Below, piece by piece: positions 1-8,970 of a DNA stretch of 64,000 nt. Each line of letters starts with the position of its first letter. Position 1 is the first letter of the stretch. Location: the NCBI RefSeq assembly GCF_040548875.1, contig NZ_JBEPSJ010000003.1, positions 310,001 through 374,000 on the forward strand. The letters run 5' to 3'. The notes beneath the pieces are model-generated. The model was not told the DNA's origin. It saw nothing but the letters and a program-made list of their open reading frames with translations, and did no database searches. This DNA is from Conyzicola nivalis_A (lineage in GTDB: Bacteria > Actinomycetota > Actinomycetes > Actinomycetales > Microbacteriaceae). The translations under genes were made by a program, and so were the position numbers.

Positions 1-442
1 CTACGACGCAGGCACCACAGACAGCGGCTGGGACTTCGCAGACGTCCTCCCCGGCGGATCGGCCAACTGGGGCGGCGCCTTCCTCGGTGTCTCCGAATCC
101 TCTGAGCACAAGGAGGAGGCGGCCAAGCTCGCGCTCTGGCTCTCCGCCCCCGCACAGCAGGCGGCCTCGTTCGAGCTCGCCGGCCCGTTCCCGAGCACCG
201 TCGAAGGCCAGGAGCTCGTGAAGACCTCGACGAACGACTTCTTCAACAACGCGCCCGTCGGCGAGATCTTCGCCGCACGATCCGAGGGCGTCATCGCCCA
301 GGTGAAGGGTCCGGAGGACTCCAACATCCAGGACAACGTGTTCGGCCCCGTGTTCGACCGCGTGAGCCAGGGGGAGATCACCGACGGTGACACCGCCTGG
401 AAGGAAGCGATCAAGCTTCTCAACCAGCTCGTCACCGAGTAG
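1..442 (+). CDS. Sugar ABC transporter solute-binding protein, C-terminal part
   Basis: This is the last 146 residues of an extracellular lipoprotein that binds a sugar and delivers it to the permease pair downstream; the start lies outside the window, with reading frame from base 2. The visible part reads as the C-lobe of the MalE/UgpB-type family: a conserved NWGGAFLGV stretch, then helices ending KEAIKLLNQLVTE. Two permeases and a GH1 enzyme follow in the same direction, so the substrate is probably a beta-glucoside or cello-oligosaccharide (inference). A stem-loop separates it from the permeases. Family is clear; substrate is not. Confidence 0.88.
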   Translation, partial: YDAGTTDSGWDFADVLPGGSANWGGAFLGVSESSEHKEEAAKLALWLSAPAQQAASFELAGPFPSTVEGQELVKTSTNDFFNNAPVGEIFAARSEGVIAQVKGPEDSNIQDNVFGPVFDRVSQGEITDGDTAWKEAIKLLNQLVTE

Positions 443-454
443 CAACACCTCGAG

Positions 455-493
455 CAGGCGGCTCCCCGCGCCATCCGGCCGCGGAGCCGCCTG
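455..493 (+). promoter_or_regulatory. Stem-loop between binding-protein and permease genes
   Basis: An 11-bp perfect stem, CAGGCGGCTCC at 455-465 and GGAGCCGCCTG at 483-493, begins 12 bases after the binding-protein stop. No T-run follows, so it is not a classical terminator. In binding-protein operons such hairpins often stabilise the upstream message or lower readthrough into the permease genes, giving more binding protein than permease. That role is inferred. Confidence 0.55.
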
Positions 494-540
494 CCCACCC
501 CGACTGCACCACACCCTCAAACGCGCGGATTGGCTGGGCG

Positions 541-1554
541 ATGACCACCACACTCGGGGCCCAGCGGGCGCCCTCCACACTGACCTTCAGACAGAAGCTC
601 TCGCGGCTCGACTACAAGGCGTCTCCCTACCTGTACATCGCGCCGTTCTTCATCCTGTTCGCCCTCATCGGCGTCTTCCCCATCGTCTACACGCTGAACG
701 TCTCGCTCTACGACTGGCATCTGCTCAAGGGCCAGGGCGACTTCGTCGGCTTCGACAACTACGTCTCGGTGCTCACCGACCCGTTCTTCTGGAACGCCTT
801 CGGCAACACCGTCAGCATCTTCCTGCTGTCGGCGATCCCGCAGCTCGTCTTCGCGACGGTCATCGCCGCCGTGCTCGACCAGACGATCCGGGCGCGTACC
901 TTCTGGCGCATGAGCATCCTGCTGCCCTACATCGTCGCGCCGGTGGCCGTCGCCGTGATCTTCCTGCAGGTCTTCAACCAGTACCACGGCCCCATCGCCG
1001 GGCTGCTCGAGCTGTTCGGGCTCGACCCGATCCGCTGGTCTTTCGACGTGTTCCCCTCCCACGTCGCCATCGCGAGCATGGTCAACTGGCGGTGGACCGG
1101 CTACAACGCCCTCATCCTCCTCGCCGCCATGCAGTCGATCCCGCGCGACGTCTACGAGTCGGCGGCCCTCGACGGCGCCACCAAGGCGCGGCGGTTCTGG
1201 TCGATCACGATCCCGATGATCCGTCCCACCCTGATCTTCGTGGTCATCACCTCGACCATCGGCGGACTGCAGATCTTCACCGAGCCGAAGCTGTTCGACG
1301 GACGCACGAACGGCGGCGGCAACCGCCAGTTCCAGACCATCGTGCTCTACCTCTACGAGCTGGCCTTCCCGCGCCGCGACTTCGGTCGGGCGTCGGCCAC
1401 CGCGTGGATCCTGTTCGTCATCATCATCCTCGCCGGCCTCATCAACTTCGCGATCTCGCGGGCCATCCGCACCAACGACGTGCGGCCCACGCGCATCCCC
1501 CGGGTCAGACCGGCCGCGCTGATCACACCGACCAAGAACGGACGCCGATCATGA
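541..1554 (+). CDS. Sugar ABC transporter permease, MalF type
   Basis: Inner-membrane subunit (337 aa) of a CUT1 sugar importer. About six membrane segments are visible, starting YIAPFFILFALIGVFPIVY. The cytoplasmic EAA loop that contacts the ATPase is present around residue 205 as ESAALDGATKARRFW followed by ITIPMIRP. The ribosome-binding site before the ATG is weak (GGCTGGG). Its stop overlaps the start of the next permease in an ATGA tetranucleotide, which suggests translational coupling. No ATPase gene is nearby. Substrate is probably that of the GH1 enzyme two genes downstream. Confidence 0.93.
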   Translation: MTTTLGAQRAPSTLTFRQKLSRLDYKASPYLYIAPFFILFALIGVFPIVYTLNVSLYDWHLLKGQGDFVGFDNYVSVLTDPFFWNAFGNTVSIFLLSAIPQLVFATVIAAVLDQTIRARTFWRMSILLPYIVAPVAVAVIFLQVFNQYHGPIAGLLELFGLDPIRWSFDVFPSHVAIASMVNWRWTGYNALILLAAMQSIPRDVYESAALDGATKARRFWSITIPMIRPTLIFVVITSTIGGLQIFTEPKLFDGRTNGGGNRQFQTIVLYLYELAFPRRDFGRASATAWILFVIIILAGLINFAISRAIRTNDVRPTRIPRVRPAALITPTKNGRRS

Positions 1555-2447
1555 GCGCACTCCTCGACCGACCGCGGCTCGCTCCGGCGGTGAGGGAGGA
1601 ACGCCAGTCGAAGCGCCGCAAGGTGTACGAGGCGCCCGGGTTCCTCACCTACGCCCTGCTCTTCGCCTTCTTCGCCGGGTCGGCCTTCCCGCTCTGGTGG
1701 TCGTTCGTCATCGGCAGCCGCCAGTCGTCGGACACCAACCTGGTTCCTCCGACGATCGTGCCGGGCGGCAACTTCCTCAGCAACGCGGCGAAGGTGTTCG
1801 AGACGGTGCCGTTCTTCCAGGCGCTTATCAACAGCATCGTCATCTCCGGCGCCATCACCGTCTCGGTGGTGTTCTTCTCCACGCTCGCCGGCTACTCCTT
1901 CGCCAAGCTGAAGTTCCGGGCGAGCAACGGACTGCTGCTCAGCGTCATCGCCACCATGGCAATCCCGACCCAGCTCGGCATCATCCCCCTGTTTATGCTG
2001 ATGGCCCAGTGGCACTGGATCGGCACCCTGCAGGCGGTGATCGTGCCAGGGCTCGTGACGGCCTTCGGCGTGTTCTTCATGCGCCAGTACCTCGTCGACG
2101 TGATCCCCGACGAGCTCATCGAGGCGGCCAGGATGGATGGCGCGAGCATGTGGGGCACGTTCTGGCACGTCGCCCTTCCCGCAGCGCGCCCCGCGATGGC
2201 CGTGCTCGCACTGTTCACGTTCATGGCTGCCTGGACCGACTTCCTCTGGCCGCTCCTCGTGCTCGGCCCGACCAACCCGAGCGTGCAGACCGCGCTCGCC
2301 TCCCTCAGCGCGAGCGGCGGGCAGACTCCTGACAACGCGATGGTGCTCGCGGGCGCGGTGCTCTCGGTGATCCCCCTGCTCATCCTGTTCCTCCTGGCGG
2401 GCAGGCAGCTCGTCGCCGGGATCATGCAGGGCGCGGTGAAGGGCTAG
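1551..2447 (+). CDS. Sugar ABC transporter permease, MalG type
   Basis: Second permease subunit (298 aa), paired with the preceding MalF-type protein. The EAA loop is readable as IEAARMDGASMWGTFWHV followed by LPAARPAM, near residue 190. The start ATG at 1551 overlaps the upstream stop by four bases, which decides the start although the open frame extends far upstream without a stop. The stop TAG directly abuts the ATG of the beta-glucosidase gene with no spacer, so the four genes form one operon. Confidence 0.93.
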   Translation: MSALLDRPRLAPAVREERQSKRRKVYEAPGFLTYALLFAFFAGSAFPLWWSFVIGSRQSSDTNLVPPTIVPGGNFLSNAAKVFETVPFFQALINSIVISGAITVSVVFFSTLAGYSFAKLKFRASNGLLLSVIATMAIPTQLGIIPLFMLMAQWHWIGTLQAVIVPGLVTAFGVFFMRQYLVDVIPDELIEAARMDGASMWGTFWHVALPAARPAMAVLALFTFMAAWTDFLWPLLVLGPTNPSVQTALASLSASGGQTPDNAMVLAGAVLSVIPLLILFLLAGRQLVAGIMQGAVKG

Positions 2448-3890
2448 ATGTCGATCTCGATTCTGCCGACCACCGCCGGCAGCCCGGACTACCGCGACGC
2501 CGGGCTCGTCTTCCCTCCCGACTTCCTGGTCGGCTCGGCCACCGCCGCGTACCAGATCGAGGGTGCCGTGAACGAGGACGGCAGGGGGCCCTCGATCTGG
2601 GACACCTTCAGTCACACTCCCGGCCGTATAGTCGCGGGCGACACCGGCGACGTGGCCGACGACCACTACCACCGGCTCGAGAGCGATCTCGATCTGATGG
2701 CCGATCTGGGGCTGGAGGCGTATCGGTTCTCGATCGCGTGGCCGCGCATCCAGCCGCTCGGCTCTGGACCGGCCAATCAGGCCGGCCTCGACTTCTACGG
2801 TCGCCTCGTCGACGGGCTGCTCGCCCGAGGCATCCGCCCCATCGCCACCCTCTACCACTGGGACCTGCCGCAGGCGTTGGAGGACGAGGGCGGATGGACC
2901 AACCGGGCCACCGCCTACCGCTTCGCCGAGTACGCCGCGATCGTCGGCGCCGCCCTCGGCGACCGGGTCGCCACGTGGACCACGCTCAACGAGCCGTGGT
3001 GCTCGGCGTATCTGGGCTACGGCTCGGGCGCGCACGCCCCGGGACGCACCGAGCCGCTCGCCGCGCTGCAGGCGGTACACCACCTCAACCTCGCCCACGG
3101 CCTGGCGCTGGTGGCGCTCCGCGAGACCGTGACGAGCGACGCCGAGTACTCGGCGACGCTCAACTTCCACGTGATCCGGGGCGACCACGCCACGTCGCCC
3201 GAGGCGATCCGCCGCATCGACGCGCTCGCCAACCGCGGGTTCACCGGACCGATGCTCACGGGCGCCTACCCGGCCGACCTGATCGAGGACACCGCGGCGA
3301 TCACCGACTGGTCGTTCGTTCTGCCCGGCGACCTGGCGATCATCCACCAACCCATCGACTTCCTCGGCGTCAACTACTACTCCACCGCGACCGTGCGCAT
3401 GTGGGACGGCGTCGGGGCGAGACAGAACGCCGACGGGCACAAAGACGTCGGCGGCTCGCCCTGGCCGGGCAGCGAGCACGTCGAATTCCTCGTGCAGGAC
3501 GGCCCGTACACCGCGATGGGATGGAACATCGCCCCCGACGGGCTCGAGGAACTGCTCGTCTCGCTGCACCGAGCCCACCCCGGGCTGCCGCTCGTCATCA
3601 CCGAGAACGGTGCGGCGTTCGACGACACCGTCGACGACGGACGGGTCGACGACCCTGAGCGCACCGACTACCTGCGCCGCCACTTCACCGCCGCCCACCG
3701 CGCCATCGAACGCGGGGTCGACCTGCGCGGCTACCTGGTCTGGTCGCTGCTCGACAACTTCGAGTGGGGCTACGGATTCAGCAAGCGGTTCGGCATCGTG
3801 CACGTCGACTACGCGACCCAGCAGCGCACCGTCAAGGACAGCGGCAGGTGGCTCGCTCTGCTGATAGCGGGGCACGTCATCCCCGAGTAA
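2448..3890 (+). CDS. Beta-glucosidase, glycoside hydrolase family 1
   Basis: Retaining beta-glucosidase (480 aa, usual length for the family) that splits glucose from beta-glucosides or cello-oligosaccharides in the cytoplasm, as no signal peptide is seen. The GH1 N-terminal signature FLVGSATAAYQIEGA is present. The acid/base glutamate lies in TTLNEPW and the nucleophile in LVITENGAAFDD. The C-terminal SLLDNFEWGYGFSKRFG block is typical. It begins on the base after the permease stop, so uptake and hydrolysis are co-expressed. Exact substrate (glucoside, galactoside, fucoside) cannot be read from sequence. Confidence 0.95.
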   Translation: MSISILPTTAGSPDYRDAGLVFPPDFLVGSATAAYQIEGAVNEDGRGPSIWDTFSHTPGRIVAGDTGDVADDHYHRLESDLDLMADLGLEAYRFSIAWPRIQPLGSGPANQAGLDFYGRLVDGLLARGIRPIATLYHWDLPQALEDEGGWTNRATAYRFAEYAAIVGAALGDRVATWTTLNEPWCSAYLGYGSGAHAPGRTEPLAALQAVHHLNLAHGLALVALRETVTSDAEYSATLNFHVIRGDHATSPEAIRRIDALANRGFTGPMLTGAYPADLIEDTAAITDWSFVLPGDLAIIHQPIDFLGVNYYSTATVRMWDGVGARQNADGHKDVGGSPWPGSEHVEFLVQDGPYTAMGWNIAPDGLEELLVSLHRAHPGLPLVITENGAAFDDTVDDGRVDDPERTDYLRRHFTAAHRAIERGVDLRGYLVWSLLDNFEWGYGFSKRFGIVHVDYATQQRTVKDSGRWLALLIAGHVIPE

Positions 3891-3967
3891 CCGGCGGTCA
3901 CTAAGATTCCAATGGCACGGCCGCCCGTTGCGGGAACGCCCGGCACGAAGAGCGACGAGAGGCGACA

Positions 3968-4990
3968 ATGACGAGTGAAGACACCGTCGAGGGCGGAAAG
4001 CCCACGCTCGAGGCCGTCGGTGCCCTCGCGGGTGTCTCCAGGGCCACGGTCTCGCGGGTGATCAACGGCTACTCGACGGTGAAGCCCGAGATGGTCGAGG
4101 CGGTCAACAACGCCGTCGCGCAGCTGCGCTACGTGCCCAACCGCGCTGCCCGCAGCCTCGTCCGCCGCCGCACCCAGATGATCGCGATGGTCATCCCGGA
4201 GCGCACGGCCGAGTTCTTCGCCGACCCCTACTTCGCCGAGGTCATCCAGGGCGCCGCGATGTACGCGTCGTCGACCGACCACACGCTGACACTGCTGATC
4301 GAGTCGGATGCCGACCCGGAGAAGACCCGCCGCTACCTCACCGGCGGAAACGTCGACGGCGCGCTCATCCTCTCCCACCACAGCAGCGTGCCGGCGTATG
4401 TCGAGCTCGCCGACGCCGTGCCGATGGTCTTCGGCGTGCGACCGCTCGAGCCCACCGCTCGCCAGATCCACGTGGTCGACGTCGACAACGTGGAGGCCGC
4501 CGTCACCGCCACCCGTCACCTCGTCGAGCGTGGCCGCACCCACATCGCCACCATCGCGGGGCCGCTCGACACCGCCGCGGGCATCGACCGCGTGCAGGGC
4601 TGGCGCTCGGCGATCAGCGACGCGGGTCTCACCCCCGGACCGCTCGAGGCGGGCAACTTCACGCCCGCGAGCGGCGGCGAGGCCATGCAGCGGCTGCTCG
4701 ACGGCGGCGAGCGCATCGACGCCGTGTTCGCGGCCTCGGCTCAGATGGCAGCGGGAGCCCTCGAGGTTCTCCGCACCCACTCGATCAGGATCCCCTACGA
4801 CATCGCCGTCGCGAGCATCGACAACAACTACTTCTCGACGAGCTCGACGCCGCCTCTGACGACCGTCGACCTCGACACGGCGAACAAGGGCGCCGTGCTC
4901 GTGAAGACGCTCCAGCGCCTGATCGACGGGGAAGAGGTGGCTCCGTTCACCGCGGTGCCGACCACGCTCGTGGAGCGGCAGTCGGTCTAG
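3968..4990 (+). CDS. LacI family transcriptional regulator
   Basis: Repressor of 340 aa. The N-terminal LacI helix-turn-helix reads AGVSRATVSRVINGYSTV (residues about 20-37) with hinge helix YVPNRAARSLVRR, then a periplasmic-binding-protein-like ligand domain. It lies 77 bp after the beta-glucosidase gene on the same strand and probably controls that operon in response to a beta-glucoside (inference). Its TAG stop overlaps the converging stop of the next gene in a CTAG. The operator is not visible because the operon promoter lies outside the window. Confidence 0.93.
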   Translation: MTSEDTVEGGKPTLEAVGALAGVSRATVSRVINGYSTVKPEMVEAVNNAVAQLRYVPNRAARSLVRRRTQMIAMVIPERTAEFFADPYFAEVIQGAAMYASSTDHTLTLLIESDADPEKTRRYLTGGNVDGALILSHHSSVPAYVELADAVPMVFGVRPLEPTARQIHVVDVDNVEAAVTATRHLVERGRTHIATIAGPLDTAAGIDRVQGWRSAISDAGLTPGPLEAGNFTPASGGEAMQRLLDGGERIDAVFAASAQMAAGALEVLRTHSIRIPYDIAVASIDNNYFSTSSTPPLTTVDLDTANKGAVLVKTLQRLIDGEEVAPFTAVPTTLVERQSV

Positions 4991-5643
4991 GCTCGCGCCG
5001 CGTGCCGCACCGAGATCGCGGCCACGGCGAAGCACAGGCAGCCGAACGCCGGGATGACGAGCGGCGGCAGCATCCACGTGAACAGCACCACGAGGCCGGC
5101 GGCCACGACGAGGTAGACCGAGCCCACGGCATCCGTTCTCAGCGCCGTGAGCCCGACCCGCACCGAGGCGCGCCAGCCGAGGCCCGGAGTCCACGATGCC
5201 GCGACCCAGAGCATGAGCACGGTGACGGCCGCGAGCAGCACGGCCGCGATCGCGCCCACCGCCACCCCGCCGGGCAGGGCGCCGCTGCCGACGAGCAGCA
5301 GGTCGATCAGCAGCACTCCGGTGATCGCGAGCCAGGCGCAGCCGATGCCGACCCCGCCGAGGAATCCCTCGCGCAGGTCGCCGCCGACGAGCGCGAGCTG
5401 CGAGCCGTCCGCGCGCAGAAACCGCATGAGATGGCGTTTTCCGACCGCGACCGCGAGCGGGATCGTCACGATGGGCAACGACAGCACGAGCACGATGATG
5501 CCGGTCAGCAGCACCTCGCCGAACAGGGCGAAGCGCTGCTTGGCGCCCGGCCAAGTCGTCGCGGCGGCGTCGGTGGGCCCGATCCCGGACGTCGCCTGGG
5601 ACCTGGCCGACCGCGCCTGCTTGCGCGACGACGCGATGGTCAT
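4987..5643 (-). CDS. Membrane protein, YesL/DUF624-like
   Basis: Small integral membrane protein (218 aa) with about five hydrophobic segments and a short Ser/Ala-rich N-terminus. The first membrane block ends LSLPIVTIPLAVAVGKRH, which resembles the PxVT motif at the start of DUF624 (YesL) proteins; these are commonly linked to oligosaccharide ABC importers. It is the last gene of the importer operon and its ATG overlaps the permease stop (ATGA). Function unknown in the family; a role in assembly or function of the importer is inferred. Assignment to DUF624 is moderate. Confidence 0.7.
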   Translation of the reverse strand: MTIASSRKQARSARSQATSGIGPTDAAATTWPGAKQRFALFGEVLLTGIIVLVLSLPIVTIPLAVAVGKRHLMRFLRADGSQLALVGGDLREGFLGGVGIGCAWLAITGVLLIDLLLVGSGALPGGVAVGAIAAVLLAAVTVLMLWVAASWTPGLGWRASVRVGLTALRTDAVGSVYLVVAAGLVVLFTWMLPPLVIPAFGCLCFAVAAISVRHAARA

Positions 5644-6554
5644 CCCTTCAGCCCCTGCGTCGCGACGCCCTCCACGAGGAACCGCTGGAAGATGAAGAAG
5701 AACAGCGCGATCGGTATCAGCGCGAGCACCGAGATCGCGATCGTGGCGCCGTAGTCCGACACGCTCGTCTGGTCGTTGTACAGCCGCAGCGCGAGCGGCA
5801 GCGGGTACTTGTCGGTCGAGTTGAGATAGAGCAAGGGACCCAGGAAGTCGTTCCAACTCCAGATGAAGGCGAAGATCGCGCTGGTCACGAGGGCCGGCTT
5901 GATGAGCGGCAGCGTGATCGAGAAGAAGACACGCGGATGACCCGCGCCGTCGATCCTCGCCGCCTCGTCGAGCTCCATCGGCAGGTTGCGGATGAACTGC
6001 ACCATGAGGAACACGAAGAAGGCCTCGGTCGCGAGGAACTTCACAACGAGCAGCGGCACGAACGTGTCGACCAGGCCGAGGCGCTGGAAGATGATGTACT
6101 GCGGGATGATCAGCACGTGGAACGGCAGCAGCAGGGTGGCGATCATCAGGCCGAAGAAGACCTTGCTGCCCGCGAACCGAACCCGGGCGAAGGCGTATGC
6201 GGCCATCGACGACGAGATGATGACGCCGATCACGGAGCCGACGGCCAGCAGCAGCGAGTTGAGGAAGAACGTGTAGACGGGGATGCCACCGATGCCCTGT
6301 AGCACCTTGACGTAGTTCTGGATCGTCGGATTCTCGGGGAACAGGGCGACGTTGCCGTTGATGTCGGCCGAGGGCTTGAACGATGCGAGCACCATCCACA
6401 GCAGCGGGTAGAGCACGACCGCGACGATCGCGACGAGCACCACGGCCCAGACCACGGTGGCCCAGGTCTTGCGCTTCTTCCACGAGGTCTTGCTGCGGAC
6501 GGGCTTGCCGTCCAGCGGCAGCACGGGGGCGAGTTCGGTATCGAGCGTGGTCAC
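5640..6554 (-). CDS. Sugar ABC transporter permease, MalG type
   Basis: Inner-membrane permease (304 aa) of the second CUT1 importer. A roughly 30-residue cytoplasmic tail rich in Lys (SKTSWKKRKTW) precedes six membrane segments. The EAA loop is readable as LDEAARIDGAGHPRVFFSI followed by TLPLIKPAL. Its start overlaps the stop of the upstream MalF-type gene by four bases, and it overlaps the YesL-like gene downstream in the same way. No ATPase is encoded in the operon. Confidence 0.93.
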   Translation of the reverse strand: MTTLDTELAPVLPLDGKPVRSKTSWKKRKTWATVVWAVVLVAIVAVVLYPLLWMVLASFKPSADINGNVALFPENPTIQNYVKVLQGIGGIPVYTFFLNSLLLAVGSVIGVIISSSMAAYAFARVRFAGSKVFFGLMIATLLLPFHVLIIPQYIIFQRLGLVDTFVPLLVVKFLATEAFFVFLMVQFIRNLPMELDEAARIDGAGHPRVFFSITLPLIKPALVTSAIFAFIWSWNDFLGPLLYLNSTDKYPLPLALRLYNDQTSVSDYGATIAISVLALIPIALFFFIFQRFLVEGVATQGLKG

Positions 6555-7540
6555 TTGAGGTCACCTCCGTAGTGCACCCAGAACTTCGAGGTGCGGAACA
6601 GGATAAAGGCAACGATGCCGACGACCACGAGGAGCAGCCAGGCCATCGCCGAGGCGTAGCCCATCTGCAGGTCGCCGAAGGCCCGCTGGTAGAGGTACAC
6701 GGTGTAGAAGTTGGTGCTGCCCGCCGGCCCGCCGGTTCCCGACGAGATGATGAACGCCGACGCGAAGATCTGGAATGCCCCGATCATCTCGAGCAGCAGG
6801 TTGAAGAAGATGACGGGCGAGAGCATCGGCAGGGTGACGCTCTTGAACTTGCGCCACGGACCGGCCCCGTCGACATCCGCCGCCTCGTACAGCTCTCCGG
6901 GGATCTGCTTGAGGCCGGCGAGGAAGATGACCATGGGTGCGCCGAACTGCCAGACCGCGAGGAGGATCATCATCGGCATGACCAGGGCGGGGTTTCCCAC
7001 CCAGCCGCCGAGGTCGACCCCGAGCACGCTCAGTCCGCTGTCGACCGGTCCGTCGGCGTTGAACATCGCGCGCCAGACGATCGCGACGCTGACGCTCGCG
7101 CCGATGAGCGACGGAGCGTAGAACGCCGAGCGGAAGAAGCCGGAGCCCTTGCTGCGGTAGTTGAGCAGCATCGCGACGCCGAGGGCGGCCGCGAGCTTGA
7201 TCGGGGTGCCCACGAGAACGTAGATGAGGGTGATCTGCACCGACTGCTGGTACTGCGGGTCGTTGAACATCCGCACGAAGTTGTCGAGGCCGATCCACTC
7301 CGGGTCGGTGAACAGGTTGTACTTCGTGAAGGCGAGGTACAGCGAGATGAGCATCGGCCCGAGGGTGAGCACGAAGAACCCGATGAGCCACGGAGTGAGA
7401 AACAGGTAGCCCGCTATCCCGTCGCGCTTCTTCTCACTGAGCTTGGGGCGGCCCCCGGCCCGACGATTGCTCGTCGGGCCGGAAGGTGCTGACCCCAGCG
7501 GCGCGGCCGAGTCGGACGCCTGCCGTTGTGTTGTGGTCAT
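6551..7540 (-). CDS. Sugar ABC transporter permease, MalF type
   Basis: Permease subunit (329 aa) of the second importer. After a 35-residue hydrophilic N-terminus, membrane segments begin at GYLFLTPWLIGFFVLTLGP. The EAA loop reads LYEAADVDGAGPWRKFKSV followed by TLPMLSPV. It lies 36 bp after the binding-protein gene and overlaps the next permease by four bases, so binding protein, MalF, MalG and YesL-like genes form one operon on the minus strand. Confidence 0.93.
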   Translation of the reverse strand: MTTTQRQASDSAAPLGSAPSGPTSNRRAGGRPKLSEKKRDGIAGYLFLTPWLIGFFVLTLGPMLISLYLAFTKYNLFTDPEWIGLDNFVRMFNDPQYQQSVQITLIYVLVGTPIKLAAALGVAMLLNYRSKGSGFFRSAFYAPSLIGASVSVAIVWRAMFNADGPVDSGLSVLGVDLGGWVGNPALVMPMMILLAVWQFGAPMVIFLAGLKQIPGELYEAADVDGAGPWRKFKSVTLPMLSPVIFFNLLLEMIGAFQIFASAFIISSGTGGPAGSTNFYTVYLYQRAFGDLQMGYASAMAWLLLVVVGIVAFILFRTSKFWVHYGGDLK

Positions 7541-7576
7541 CGTGAATCTCCGAGCGTCGTTGCTGGCTGGTGCCGG

Positions 7577-8884
7577 TTAGTTGTTGAGCGCGATCTCAGC
7601 TTCGCTGAAGAACTGCTTCACCGCGTCGTCGATCGAGATGGCGCCGAGGTCGATGCTCTTTCCGAGATCCCAGAACTTCTGCTCGATGGATGCCGCGCCC
7701 TCGGGCGGCAGCGGAGGCGCGTCTCCGAGGCGGTCGGTGATCGACTCCTCGTAGGCGAGCACGTTCGCGTCCTGGCCGGAGAGCTCGGCACCGTCGCGCT
7801 GGGTCTCGGAGGCCGGGATTCCGCGAGATGCGCCGAAGATCTTGCCGACCTCGGGGTCGTTGGTGAGGAAGTCGATGAGCTTGGCGCCCGCGGGTCCGAC
7901 CTTGGTCTTCGACGACATCGCGAGGAGCATCGACGGCTTGAGGTAGAGGTCCTTCGCGTCGGCGTCGTCGGTGGGCGGCGCGGTCAGCACGAGGTCGTCG
8001 ACGGCCTTGCCGGAGTCGGCGAGGTAGCCGGCGCCGAAGTTGTCCCAGGTCAGCTCGCTCGCCGCGATGTTCGCGCCGAAGCCGGAGACCGGGTTGAGCT
8101 CCTCGAGGCGCTGCTGCGGAACGATGACGCCCTCACGGATGTCGGCTGCCGACTCCCAGAACTCGGTGAGGTCGCCCTCGTCGAAGCCGAGCTCTCCCTC
8201 GTCGGTGTAGAGGTTTCCGCCGGCCTGGCGCAGGCTCAGCTCGAAGTTCTGGATGCGCTGCGTGGGGTCGGCTCCGCCGTAGACGCCGTTGCCTTTCGCT
8301 GTGACGTCGTCCATCCACTCGTAGTAGTCCTCCCAGCTGGTGCCGCCCTCGTAGGGTTCGGCGCCGATGCCGGCGATGAGCGTCTTGTCCTGGAACATCG
8401 CCCAGGCGTTGGTGCTCGAGATCAGGCCGTACGACTCGCCGTCGATGTCTCCGACGGAGAGCGCCGTCTCGGGGATCGCGTCGACGTCGATGTTCGTGCC
8501 GTACTCGGGGGTGAGGTTGTAGAGCAGTCCACGGCTGCCGAACGAGTCCATCTGCGAGTAGTCGAACTGCATAACGTCGGGGAGTCCGCCGCCGGCCGCC
8601 TCGGTGGTGCGCTTCTCCCAGTAGGAGGGGTAGTCGGTGAACGTGCCGTTGACGGTGACGTTCGGGTACTCCTTCTCGAAGAGCGCGATGGCCTCTGTGT
8701 ACTTGGAGGCGCGGTCGTCGTTGCCCCACCAGGTGAAGTTGATCGTGGCCTTGGCGTCGGGGTCGAACTCGCCGCCGCCGTCGGTGGCCGCGGGGCCGGA
8801 GCCCGCGCAGGCGCTGAGTGCCAGAACGGCTGCTGCTGAGACCGCGATCGCTGTCGCGGTGCGGCGGGAGTGCTTGTAGAACAT
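7577..8884 (-). CDS. Sugar-binding lipoprotein of ABC transporter
   Basis: Extracellular solute-binding protein (435 aa). A signal peptide with Arg-rich n-region (KHSRRTATAI) and a lipobox LSAC at about residue 27 predicts a lipid-anchored protein outside the membrane. The mature part starts with a FTWWGNDDRA stretch typical of CUT1 sugar-binding proteins. A strong AGGAGG ribosome-binding site precedes the ATG. The 86-bp leader carries a LacI-type operator and further palindromes, so this is a separate promoter from the upstream glycosidase-like gene. Substrate is unknown; by context a product linked to the 9-20 kb enzyme cluster. Confidence 0.93.
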   Translation of the reverse strand: MFYKHSRRTATAIAVSAAAVLALSACAGSGPAATDGGGEFDPDAKATINFTWWGNDDRASKYTEAIALFEKEYPNVTVNGTFTDYPSYWEKRTTEAAGGGLPDVMQFDYSQMDSFGSRGLLYNLTPEYGTNIDVDAIPETALSVGDIDGESYGLISSTNAWAMFQDKTLIAGIGAEPYEGGTSWEDYYEWMDDVTAKGNGVYGGADPTQRIQNFELSLRQAGGNLYTDEGELGFDEGDLTEFWESAADIREGVIVPQQRLEELNPVSGFGANIAASELTWDNFGAGYLADSGKAVDDLVLTAPPTDDADAKDLYLKPSMLLAMSSKTKVGPAGAKLIDFLTNDPEVGKIFGASRGIPASETQRDGAELSGQDANVLAYEESITDRLGDAPPLPPEGAASIEQKFWDLGKSIDLGAISIDDAVKQFFSEAEIALNN

Positions 8885-8928
8885 CGTTGTCCTCCTGGAT
8901 AACGTCGCTGTAGTCCGTGGTTCACGCT

Positions 8929-8943
8929 GGGAAAGCGTTATCC
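8929..8943. promoter_or_regulatory. LacI-type operator before importer operon
   Basis: GGGAAAGCGTTATCC lies 45 bases upstream of the binding-protein start. Its complement, GGATAACGCTTTCCC, shares the AACGCTTTCCC core with the site before the oxidoreductase gene at 17052 and resembles the sites at 11102 and 15419. The common sequence suggests control by the same LacI protein, most likely the one encoded at 15554 (inference). Confidence 0.65.
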
Positions 8944-8953
8944 GAAGCCTAGG

Positions 8954-8967
8954 TTGAATCCATTCAA
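8954..8967. promoter_or_regulatory. Palindrome TTGAATCCATTCAA in importer leader
   Basis: A 14-bp inverted repeat with a two-base centre (TTGAAT-CC-ATTCAA) lies between the glycosidase-like gene and the binding-protein gene. It resembles a LacI- or GntR-type operator but does not match the other sites of the regulon. The binding regulator is not known. Confidence 0.45.
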
Positions 8968-8970
8968 TCG

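Noticed and set aside
387..1550. Long upstream extension of the MalG-type permease frame
   Set aside because: The extension overlaps the MalF-type gene and is Arg/His-rich; the ATGA overlap at 1551 marks the real start.
1353..3968. Long open frame of 871 codons on the minus strand
   Set aside because: It is antisense to permease and beta-glucosidase genes with intact family motifs; Arg/Ala/Asp-rich translation is typical of GC-rich shadow frames.
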